A DNA stretch of 5,831 nt from Syntrophaceae bacterium UBA2192 (GTDB taxonomy: Bacteria; Desulfobacterota; Syntrophia; Syntrophales; UBA2192), in assembly GCA_002327315.1 (NCBI GenBank), contig DCVI01000145.1, positions 1-5,831 on the forward strand. The letters are read 5' to 3'. The translations under genes were made by a program, and so were the position numbers. The notes under the pieces were generated by a model that had not been told where the DNA came from, did not search any database, and saw nothing but the letters and a program-made list of their open reading frames with translations. This document shows, piece by piece, positions 1 through 5,640 of the stretch. Numbering within the stretch: the stretch's first letter is position 1; every line of letters begins with the position of its first letter.

Positions 1-1068
1 CCCCGGTCGGTCGTGGCGGAGATGCGCGAAATTCAGCAACGCTGCGGGGCGCGCCTTTTCTCCTTCATCGACGAAACGGTCGTAGGTCCCGGAGACAAGG
101 GTTCCGCGCGCCTGGCGGAGCTGGCGGCGCTCATCGGCGAATCGGGAATGAAGGCCGATTTCTTCATGACCATGCGGGCCGACCAGGTAGAAGAAAAGCT
201 CTTCCGGGAGCTCAAGACGGCGGGCCTGCGGAAGGTCGAGATCGGCGTCGAGTCGATGGCGCCGACCCAGTTGAAACGGCTCGGGAAAAGCACGCTCACC
301 GGGGACAACCGCCGCGCGCTCGAAATTCTCGAAGAGCTGGGCATCGCCGCGGAGCTCTTCATGGTGCCCTTCGATCCGGGCGTTACGCCGGACGAGCTGG
401 AGACAAATCTCCGCTTCTACCGGGAGCGGTTCGCAACCGGCCGGGGCTACGACGTCACCCCGCTGAGCCTTGGCAACTACCTCTGTCCCTACCCCGGGAC
501 GGGGACGAAGTCCGTTTATGAGAAAAACGGCTGGCTCAACGGCAACGGTCCCATCACCTTCCGCGCCACGGATGGGCGCATGCAGAAGGTGGGGGAGGCG
601 CTGATCCGGTTTGTCGGTTCCATCGAGCCCGCATTTCCCATGTCCTACCTGGGTCTCGGGAACCTGTGGGTGAACAGCGCCGGGCTGCCGGCGCCCGTCT
701 ACGGCAGGATAGGCGGGATGTGTGCCGATATCGGCAATCTCCTCGTGGAGTTTGCCGAATGGGCCCTGGCAGTCACCGCAAGGTCCCAGCCCATCCCCAT
801 CGGTCAGATCGAGGGGCTGATCGGGGATTTGCGCCGGTTCCTTGCGCGGATCGCTCCGCTGCGTCAGGAACTTCGAGCCATCGCAGCTGCCCATGGAAAC
901 GGGAGGCAGACGGTGGGCGAGATCGAATCCTCCTTTGCCAGGGATCTCTTCCTCCTGGGCCGGCGGAGAAAGCGGCAAATTCACGAGGAGGCCGGGGGTC
1001 GCGCGCCGAACGAGCACGAAATCATCACGGGCATTCTCGATGCGCTTACCCTGGAGGCGTCCTCATGA
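1..1068 (+). CDS. Radical SAM protein, B12-binding-domain type, C-terminal part (5' partial)
   Basis: The frame is open from base 1 (Pro-Arg-Ser-Val-Val-Ala-Glu-Met), so the gene starts upstream; the GTG at 13 is not a credible start. The visible part matches the later half of a radical SAM barrel: a FSFIDET strand, then VEIGVES (the SAM-contacting 'GxES' strand), then LFMVPFDPGVTPDELE, the position of the usual 'hxGFPGET' strand, and the CPYPGTGTKSVYE segment typical of B12-binding radical SAM enzymes. The CxxxCxxC cluster motif and any cobalamin-binding domain would lie outside the window. About 170 C-terminal residues are helical, Arg-rich and unassigned. The stop overlaps the next start by 4 nt (ATGA), which implies translational coupling to the SPASM enzyme and a shared pathway. 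Substrate unknown: such enzymes do methylations, ring contractions and other C-H chemistry. The subclass rests on resemblance in the visible half only. Confidence 0.85.
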   Translation, partial: PRSVVAEMREIQQRCGARLFSFIDETVVGPGDKGSARLAELAALIGESGMKADFFMTMRADQVEEKLFRELKTAGLRKVEIGVESMAPTQLKRLGKSTLTGDNRRALEILEELGIAAELFMVPFDPGVTPDELETNLRFYRERFATGRGYDVTPLSLGNYLCPYPGTGTKSVYEKNGWLNGNGPITFRATDGRMQKVGEALIRFVGSIEPAFPMSYLGLGNLWVNSAGLPAPVYGRIGGMCADIGNLLVEFAEWALAVTARSQPIPIGQIEGLIGDLRRFLARIAPLRQELRAIAAAHGNGRQTVGEIESSFARDLFLLGRRRKRQIHEEAGGRAPNEHEIITGILDALTLEASS

Positions 1069-2498
1069 AGCGGCAACGCAACGAACGGGCCGCAATCGAC
1101 CTCAAGCTCCTGACCGTGCTCGGCCGTTATTATGCCTACAACGTGAAGACCGCCCGCTGGGCCGAGCTGGACAACAAGTCGTGGCACCGGCTTGGGCGAT
1201 TGCGGGAGGCGCCGGAGGCAATCCCGGGGCTTGCCCCCGTTTTCGAGGCCCCGCCTGCTCTCCCGAAGCCGGAGGAGGGCCTCGCCCCAAAGAACCTGAT
1301 CCTGCAGGTCTCCCATGTTTGCAACCTGCGCTGCCGTTACTGCAGCGCCGACTTCGGCCGCTACGGCGGCCGCTTCCGGTCCATGACCGCCCAGACGGCA
1401 GCGCGCGCCGTCGACTTTCTGTTCGAGGCGAGCGACGCCGCCGATCTGGCCGTCACTTACTTCGGGGGGGAGCCGCTTCTCAACCTGGAAGCGGTCCTTT
1501 CCTCGGCGCGCCATGCGCTGGGCAGGGCGCAGAAAGAGCGGAAAGCCGTCTCCCTTCACCTCGTGACCAACGGCGTGGAGCTGCAGCCGCAAACCCTGAT
1601 GCGGCTCGACGAGATGGGCTTCAGCCTGACGGTGAGCATGGACGGCCCGAAGGGGTGCCATGACCGGTGCAGGCCTTTTCCCGACGGCAGGGGCTCCCAC
1701 GGGACAATCGCCCGGCAGCTCGAAATCGCGGGGCAGATGCCGATCGGCCGGCGGGTCACGGTCCGCGGGACCTTCACGCGGGAGTCGGCAGCATTCTTCC
1801 CGAATGTCCGGTATCTCGTGCGGCGCCGTTTCTCGAACAACATCGCTTACGAACCCGTGTTCCTGCCGCCGTCGAACCCGCTCGCCCTGCGCTGGCAGGA
1901 TCTGCCGGACGTCAAAAAGGCCTACAGGGATCTGGCGCGCCTTTACGTCGATCATTGGCGGAACGGAAACCCCTTCTGCCTGTGGGATTTCGACGACGCG
2001 ATCGTGCAGCTTGTCCGGGCAAGGCCGAGACGCTCGCGCTGCGGCGCCGGTGTTGCGACTGTGGCCGTGACCGCCGAAGGGGACCTCTATGCGTGCCACA
2101 TGTCGACGGGAATGGATCAGGCGCGGCTCGGGAACCTGGAGGGCGGCCTCGATGAGAAGCGAAGACGGCCCTGGGTGGAGAGATTCCGCAACGGGCGAGA
2201 AGGCTGCGCGAACTGCTGGCTGCGCGCACTGTGCGGCGGGGGGTGCAACACTCACGCGATCCTGTACAACAAGGGGCTCGGCAGCCCCTACCGCCTGGAG
2301 TGCAGGCTCATCGAGCACCGGTACCGGCTGGCCCTCTGGATGCTCTCGGAATTCCCTGAGCTCAGGGAAGCGGTCTCGGCGAACCTCGCGGGAACGGACT
2401 CCGACAGGGGCCACCTGCTCACGCCGCTGTGGTCCTGCCGGGATCACGCAGCGGATCGATCGGAAAAAGGAAAGGCCGCCGAAAGCCGGCCGGTCTAA
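1065..2498 (+). CDS. SPASM-domain radical SAM peptide/protein maturase-like enzyme
   Basis: This is a complete 477-aa protein. The start is the ATG inside the ATGA overlap, with GGAGG at 1053-1057 seven nt upstream; the frame is open further upstream, but that stretch only overlaps gene 1. Residues about 11-75 form a small N-terminal domain (YYAYNVKTARWAELD) like those preceding the barrel in SCIFF-, QhpD- and related peptide maturases. Radical SAM cluster cysteines are C86, C90 and C93 in CNLRCRYCSADFGRYGG. GGEP is at 134-137, LHLVTNG at 164-170 and SMDGP at 191-195. The C-terminal SPASM domain has C326 (CGAG), C344 (YACH), C381 and C384 (CANC), C390 and C394 (CGGGC) and C413, the right set for two auxiliary 4Fe-4S clusters. 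Family members form thioether, C-C or other cross-links on ribosomal peptides or proteins. No short precursor peptide is visible in the window, so the substrate could lie upstream or be one of the exported products downstream. The last ~40 residues are charged and unassigned. Confidence 0.93.
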   Translation: MKRQRNERAAIDLKLLTVLGRYYAYNVKTARWAELDNKSWHRLGRLREAPEAIPGLAPVFEAPPALPKPEEGLAPKNLILQVSHVCNLRCRYCSADFGRYGGRFRSMTAQTAARAVDFLFEASDAADLAVTYFGGEPLLNLEAVLSSARHALGRAQKERKAVSLHLVTNGVELQPQTLMRLDEMGFSLTVSMDGPKGCHDRCRPFPDGRGSHGTIARQLEIAGQMPIGRRVTVRGTFTRESAAFFPNVRYLVRRRFSNNIAYEPVFLPPSNPLALRWQDLPDVKKAYRDLARLYVDHWRNGNPFCLWDFDDAIVQLVRARPRRSRCGAGVATVAVTAEGDLYACHMSTGMDQARLGNLEGGLDEKRRRPWVERFRNGREGCANCWLRALCGGGCNTHAILYNKGLGSPYRLECRLIEHRYRLALWMLSEFPELREAVSANLAGTDSDRGHLLTPLWSCRDHAADRSEKGKAAESRPV

Positions 2499-2527
2499 GA
2501 ACGCGTATCGTAGAGGAGACACATCGT

Positions 2528-3190
2528 ATGGGGAGGCAACTTTTAATCCTGCTCGCCTGTCTGGCCATGGCCGTCATCCAGGCATCCACCGCTTTTGCCG
2601 GCGAAGAGGTGCCAGCGATCGAGGAGGACGAGGAGTACCGGGTCTATGCGGCGGTTCTCTTTCCGAACAAGCCGGAGATCCCGGATGCAATCAAAGACGA
2701 CCCGCTGCGGCGCGACCTGTATCTGTCGGAGCGCCCCCGTCTCGACGGCCTGGGCGTGGGCAATCGATCTGCGGTGGTCTACGAACAGACGAAGGTGAAC
2801 CAGAAGATGAGGCCCGCTGACGACGGAAGCCTCGCCGCCCTGGGTGAGGATTTCAACCGGAAAACCGAAAAGCCGGCCAGGCTGTCGAAGGAAAAGCTTA
2901 TGGCGCACCTGCCGAAAGACAGCGGCGTCCTGATCATCACGGACGAGGAGATGAGCGAGCTGTTCCGCAATAGGGACGGCTGGGACAGATTCCGTCAGAA
3001 GTACCCCTTTGCCGGCGGGATCAAGGGCTTTTCCCGCGCAGGGTTCGATCCGGCGCGGATGCAAGCCGTCGTCTTCGTGAGTCATCAGGCTGATTACAGG
3101 ATGGGGGTTGGTTATTGGATCTACCTGGAGAAGTCGGCATCGAGCGGAAAATGGATCATCTCCGGATCGCGCCTCGCCCACATCTCGTGA
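2528..3190 (+). CDS. Exported protein of unknown function (conserved family)
   Basis: This 220-aa protein starts at the ATG at 2528, preceded by AGAGGAG at 2512-2518; the open frame upstream to 2429 lies inside the previous gene and is not used. Residues 1-24 look like a Sec signal peptide (hydrophobic LLILLACLAMAVIQAS, cleavage after AFA), so the product is probably periplasmic or secreted. An acidic stretch follows (EEVPAIEEDEEY). Residues about 36-45 (EEYRVYAAVLF) and 133-220, with GWDRFRQKYP, GGIKGFSRAGFD, MQAVVFVSHQ, VGYWIYLEK and GKWIISGS, match a family I recall of small exported bacterial proteins: an N-terminal 'Y.VY.AL' strand and a C-terminal 'G.I.LSRVGF...QALVYV...G.YVLL.K..GKW'. 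The family has no function I can name. Recalled relatives often have a Cys-Gly-Gly-Leu-Cys stretch before the last strands; here it reads ADYRMGVGY without cysteine. It lies 29 nt after the SPASM gene and 53 nt before the Kunitz gene, so probably in the same operon. Confidence 0.85.
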   Translation: MGRQLLILLACLAMAVIQASTAFAGEEVPAIEEDEEYRVYAAVLFPNKPEIPDAIKDDPLRRDLYLSERPRLDGLGVGNRSAVVYEQTKVNQKMRPADDGSLAALGEDFNRKTEKPARLSKEKLMAHLPKDSGVLIITDEEMSELFRNRDGWDRFRQKYPFAGGIKGFSRAGFDPARMQAVVFVSHQADYRMGVGYWIYLEKSASSGKWIISGSRLAHIS

Positions 3191-3243
3191 GAGGCAAAAG
3201 GCCGGGGGCTGCGCTAAAAAAAGGGTCAAGGGGTTTGCAACGG

Positions 3244-4338
3244 ATGAAAGGTATCGTCTCTTTTCTGGCGTTGATCATCGTGGTTTGGCTGTCGGGCCCG
3301 GCCGCTGCGGCCGACGAGCGCTGCAGCCACCGGGGAGAGCCCGGGCCCTGCAAGGCCCTCATCGAGAGTTACCACTACGGCCCGGGAAGCGGAACGTGCA
3401 AGAAGTTCTACTGGGGAGGGTGCGCAGCCATCCCCTTCGAGACGAAGGAGGAGTGCCTCCAGGCCTGCGGAGGGGAGAAGCCCTTGGTAATCGCGGAGTT
3501 GAAGGCCTTCCCGGAAAAGCGCCTGCCTTATGCCCTGCTCCATCTCGAGTACCCCAGGGACTGGCAGAAGCCTGATTTCACGGTGCAGGTAAACGGCAAG
3601 GAGGTCCCCTCCCGATTGTGGGGAGGGGGTCACTCGCCGGACAGGCAGTATGCGACCCTTTTCTTCTTCCCCGGCGAGGGAGGCAACCTGAAGGTTTCCG
3701 TCCAGGCCAGCCTTGACGGAAAGACCCATGAGGCAACGGACAGGTTTTCGTGGAACGTTTGGGCCATGGCGGGTCTTCTCGACGGCCCGGGCCGACTGGA
3801 GGCCGTGATGAAACCCCGCGCCCTGCGATTCTGGGCCTTCCCGGCAGACAAGGTCCGGGCCCTGTTCAACGGCAGCTCCATCACGCCGAAACGGGAGCCC
3901 CTTTCGGGAAGGCCCGTGGGCCTCTTCTCCGTCGAGCCCGAGTGGAAAGCCGGGAAAAACACGCTTTCCATCGAGACGACGGGAAAGGACGGCAAGACCG
4001 TTGCCGGCGATTACTCCTTCGTTTATCTGCCCGACAGCGTGATCGCCCTCGACGAAACGCTGGCGATCCCCTACGGCACGATGGGGGGCAAAAGCGGGCC
4101 CTTCTACTCCATGGAGCTGGAAGGGGATGCCCTGAGCCCGGTCGGTGACGGGGAGGAGACTTACTACATCATCGACCCCGAAGGGTGGGCCGTCGAAAAG
4201 TCCGTGCTGGTCAAGGCGCTGAGAGCGGATCGGCCCGGCCGCAGCCGGGTGAAGATATTCGTGAAGAGACACTTCCTCCAATCACGGGAGTTGGAGCGGG
4301 AGTTCGACATCCACGTCTTCCCGGTAGCCGGGAGATAG
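3244..4338 (+). CDS. Exported protein with N-terminal Kunitz/BPTI-like inhibitor domain
   Basis: This 364-aa protein starts at ATG 3244, chosen because a signal peptide follows at once (residues 1-23, hydrophobic IVSFLALIIVVWL, cleavage near AAA/DE) and AAGGGG lies at 3228-3233; an in-frame extension to 3115 only overlaps the previous gene. Residues 27-75 form a Kunitz domain: C27-x8-C36-x15-C52-x7-C60-x10-C71-x3-C75, compatible with the 1-6, 2-4, 3-5 disulfides. The reactive site reads GPCKA with lysine (K37) at the P1 position, as in bovine BPTI, and FYWGGC matches BPTI FVYGGC. The C60-C71 spacing is two shorter than the canonical 12; F65-x5-C71 is kept, so the gap falls in the loop after C60. 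Residues 80-360 are beta-rich, perhaps three Ig-like modules (about 81-172, 190-262, 264-360). Family knowledge predicts inhibition of a trypsin-like serine protease outside the cytoplasm, though some Kunitz domains only bind. Kunitz domains are mostly animal and uncommon in bacteria. Confidence 0.9.
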   Translation: MKGIVSFLALIIVVWLSGPAAAADERCSHRGEPGPCKALIESYHYGPGSGTCKKFYWGGCAAIPFETKEECLQACGGEKPLVIAELKAFPEKRLPYALLHLEYPRDWQKPDFTVQVNGKEVPSRLWGGGHSPDRQYATLFFFPGEGGNLKVSVQASLDGKTHEATDRFSWNVWAMAGLLDGPGRLEAVMKPRALRFWAFPADKVRALFNGSSITPKREPLSGRPVGLFSVEPEWKAGKNTLSIETTGKDGKTVAGDYSFVYLPDSVIALDETLAIPYGTMGGKSGPFYSMELEGDALSPVGDGEETYYIIDPEGWAVEKSVLVKALRADRPGRSRVKIFVKRHFLQSRELEREFDIHVFPVAGR

Positions 4339-4365
4339 CATATCCTTCGGGAAAGCGGAGGTTTC

Positions 4366-4746
4366 ATGAACGGGAAAATAACCGTAAGGCCGCCCAGGGC
4401 ATCGGCAATCGTCCTGATCGTTATGGGTATCCTTTTCCTGGCCTTTGGCGTCGTCCTCGTCGATGCCGCCGAAGGGGAAGCCAGGCCCCTTGTTATGATG
4501 TTCGGCATCCTGTGGGCTGTCGTCTGCATCGGCTTCGTTGTCTATGGCTTTTCCATCCTTTCACGAGGGAAAGCCCCTGCCTTGGCGGTCATCGATGTGG
4601 AATCGGCGCCGGAGGGGGGAAACCGTGCGGAAGGGGCGGATTTTGAGGTGAAGCTCAGGAAACTGGAGCGGCTGCGGAAAGAACAACTGATCAGCGAAGA
4701 GGAGTACCGGCGCAAACGGACGGAAATCATGGCGGAGAAATGGTGA
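4366..4746 (+). CDS. Two-helix membrane protein with C-terminal SHOCT domain
   Basis: This 126-aa protein starts at ATG 4366 with GGAGG at 4357-4361, a short 4-nt spacer. Two transmembrane helices are evident, residues about 13-33 (AIVLIVMGILFLAFGVVLV) and about 42-65 (VMMFGILWAVVCIGFVVYGF), joined by a short acidic loop. After a Gly/Glu-rich linker, residues 92-125 match a SHOCT domain (DFEVKLRKLERLRKE, then LISEEEYRRKRTEIM), a two-helix motif common at the C-termini of small bacterial membrane proteins and thought to mediate oligomerisation or protein contacts. It begins 27 nt after the Kunitz gene and is the last gene of the + strand cluster, so it is probably co-transcribed. A specific role cannot be read from the sequence; a link to the exported proteins is possible but untested. 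Confidence 0.87.
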   Translation: MNGKITVRPPRASAIVLIVMGILFLAFGVVLVDAAEGEARPLVMMFGILWAVVCIGFVVYGFSILSRGKAPALAVIDVESAPEGGNRAEGADFEVKLRKLERLRKEQLISEEEYRRKRTEIMAEKW

Positions 4747-4778
4747 AAATCAACCCGGCTGAAAAAGGGAGTGAATTA

Positions 4779-4872
4779 CCCCGCCTACAAGGCGGGGCAT
4801 CTGGAAAGGCAATGAGGGGGATTGCATCCCCCTTGCCCCTGCTCCGCATTCATCCCCGTCCACAGGACGGGG
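4779..4872. repeat. Cluster of three palindromic hairpins (REP or IS200/IS605-end-like)
   Basis: Three perfect stems are visible. The first is CCCCGCC/GGCGGGG (4779-4785 with 4791-4797, loop TACAA). The second is AGGGGGAT/ATCCCCCT (4815-4822 with 4826-4833, loop TGC). The third is CCCCGTC/GACGGGG (4854-4860 with 4866-4872, loop CACAG). The outer two are near-copies: the same 7-bp stem except for a compensated base pair, both with 5-nt loops, their starts 75 nt apart. None is followed by a T-run, so they are poor intrinsic terminators. This layout recalls REP doublets or the hairpin ends of IS200/IS605-family elements, which are recognised as single strands by HUH (Y1) transposases. No tnpA or tnpB is present, so at most this is a non-autonomous or relic element. 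The compensated pair argues for selection or templated copying of the stem. Confidence 0.6.
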
Positions 4873-4893
4873 TATTCTGCGGGATATTCATAA

Positions 4894-4925
4894 AAAACGG
4901 GGCCTCGCAGTTGAGTCCCCGTTTT
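4894..4925. terminator. Bidirectional intrinsic terminator
   Basis: AAAACGGGG (4894-4902) pairs perfectly with CCCCGTTTT (4917-4925), a 9-bp stem. The 14-nt loop contains a further CTC/GAG pairing. On the + strand the stem ends in TTTT; on the - strand it ends in six T. It lies between the end of the + strand operon (4746) and the end of the convergent - strand gene (5067), so it probably stops transcription from both sides and is better formed for the - strand transcript. Confidence 0.75.
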
Positions 4926-4938
4926 GCATTCGCGATTT

Positions 4939-4956
4939 CTTCGACAGGCTCAGGGC
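4939..4956. repeat. Possible copy of a dispersed short repeat
   Basis: The string TTCGACAGGCTCAGGGC resembles the core of a short sequence (TTCGACAGGCTCA...) that I recall as scattered through intergenic regions of many bacterial genomes. Only one copy is in the window, so the call rests on recollection and not on repetition seen here. Confidence 0.3.
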
Positions 4957-5066
4957 TTCTCCCCGGACAGGACGCCCCTCGGCCGGACGAACGTGTCCTC
5001 ATCCCCGACTATCCCCGGGAACCAGTCGCTGAACGCTTATGACGATTTGCGCGTGAAGCCAGGCGA

Positions 5067-5309
5067 TTACATGTAGTAATCGTCGATATCGGCTACATAC
5101 CTGATTTCGTAAGACCGCTTGGGGGCCTGCCCCGCGAGGATCTTCTCGATGGACGCGGTGGCCCTCTTGATCTCCTCCAGGTATCTCTCCACTTCCTCCT
5201 GCTTTCTGAGCAGTCTCGCGAAGTCGTGATTGCTGATCGTGATCTCTGCTGTCGTCCCCTCTTTCGCCGGTTGGAGCAACATGGGCTTGCGCATCGATTT
5301 CGCTTTCAT
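5067..5309 (-). CDS. Small hypothetical protein with predicted coiled coil
   Basis: I do not recognise a family. From ATG at 5309 the product is 80 aa: a basic N-terminus (MKAKSMRKPMLLQPAKEG), a likely beta strand TAEITISNHDF, then a long charged helix (ARLLRKQEEVERYLEE, IKRATASIEKIL) with coiled-coil character, and a tail rich in Asp and Tyr (YEIRYVADIDDYYM). No signal peptide or membrane segment is seen, so it is probably cytoplasmic. Upstream in-frame starts at 5366 (ATG) and 5372 (TTG) would add 19-21 residues of less protein-like composition without a good ribosome binding site. The 5309 start has GGGAG at 5323-5327, but with a long 13-nt spacer, so the start is uncertain. It converges on the + strand operon and shares its terminator. 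Its upstream side abuts the IS21 left end, so its native promoter may have been altered. Antitoxin-like or adaptor roles are conceivable but not supported. Confidence 0.6.
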   Translation of the reverse strand: MKAKSMRKPMLLQPAKEGTTAEITISNHDFARLLRKQEEVERYLEEIKRATASIEKILAGQAPKRSYEIRYVADIDDYYM

Positions 5310-5463
5310 GTAGGCAACGGGTCTCCCTTCCTGATGGTCTGGACCTTTTCCTACAGCACAGACCATGCCCAAGAGGTTGTTTTTCTAAATGCACGATATT
5401 TATATGTTATTTTGAAATTACCCGGACAGGTCCCGCTGCACGAACAAGCAAATGCTTCACGGA

Positions 5464-5567
5464 GAAATGCATATTCCGACGCAATCCGCCACCTGATTCC
5501 GATTGATTCCGCCACCCGATTCCGACGGAAGGCGCCACCCGATTCCGATCGATTCCGCCACCCCGGA
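5464..5567 (+). repeat. 23-bp direct repeats in the IS21 left end
   Basis: CGCCACC begins at 5487, 5510, 5533 and 5556, exactly 23 nt apart each time. ATTCCGA begins at 5473, 5496, 5519 and 5542, the same period. The best-conserved unit starts CGCCACCCGATTCCGA. The first unit (from 5464) keeps only its second half and the last (from 5556) only its first half, so the array decays at both edges. In two units a second ATTCCG follows 10 nt after the first, about one helical turn. The array ends about 75 nt before istA and probably provides transposase (IstA) binding sites. Confidence 0.8.
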
Positions 5568-5628
5568 CTGGAGCTTGGCGACGCTGGATAAATCTCCGTA
5601 AAGCCGGTACATCCTCCCGAAAAAACCC

Positions 5629-5635
5629 GAGGAGG
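5629..5635 (+). promoter_or_regulatory. Ribosome binding site of istA
   Basis: GAGGAGG lies five nt before ATG 5641. It fixes the start there and not at the internal ATG at 5662, which is the other plausible initiation point by homology. Confidence 0.75.
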
Positions 5636-5640
5636 CGTCG

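Larger units (their letters stand above)
4747..5066. other. Non-coding interval between convergent transcription units
   Basis: No credible gene is present in these 320 nt. The only open frame (+, 4740-5042) begins by overlapping the SHOCT stop, runs through three hairpins and a terminator, and has no family resemblance. The interval holds, in order, three GC-rich hairpins (4779-4797, 4815-4833, 4854-4872), a bidirectional terminator (4894-4925), and a short stretch at about 4940-4956 (TTCGACAGGCTCAGGGC) that resembles a dispersed repeat I recall from several bacterial genomes. I see nothing assignable in 4957-5066. Confidence 0.6.

Noticed and set aside
981..2522. 513-aa open frame on the - strand opposite the SPASM gene
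   Set aside because: It is a GC-rich shadow of a gene with clear radical SAM and SPASM motifs on the + strand, and its translation (Arg/Pro/Ala-rich) resembles no family.
2546..2560. Possible lipobox (LLAC) in the 220-aa exported protein
   Set aside because: The cysteine is at residue 11, too early for a lipoprotein signal, while a normal signal peptidase I site (AFA) follows at residue 24.
3226..4281. 351-aa open frame on the - strand opposite the Kunitz gene
   Set aside because: The + strand encodes a signal peptide and a six-cysteine Kunitz domain; the antisense translation shows no motif and has composition typical of a reverse-frame shadow.
4779..4872. Riboswitch or intrinsic terminators of the + strand operon
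   Set aside because: The stems lack T-runs and lie after, not before, a gene on that strand; the well-formed terminator is at 4894-4925.
4740..5042. 100-aa open frame on the + strand after the SHOCT gene
   Set aside because: It crosses three hairpins and a terminator, lacks a convincing ribosome binding site, and its translation has no recognisable features.
5464..5567. CRISPR-like array
   Set aside because: The 23-bp units are contiguous direct repeats with no variable spacers and lie in the left end of an IS21 element.
5226..5591. 121-aa + strand frame across the small gene and the IS end
   Set aside because: It overlaps the coding region of the - strand gene and the 23-bp repeats, and encodes no recognisable motif.
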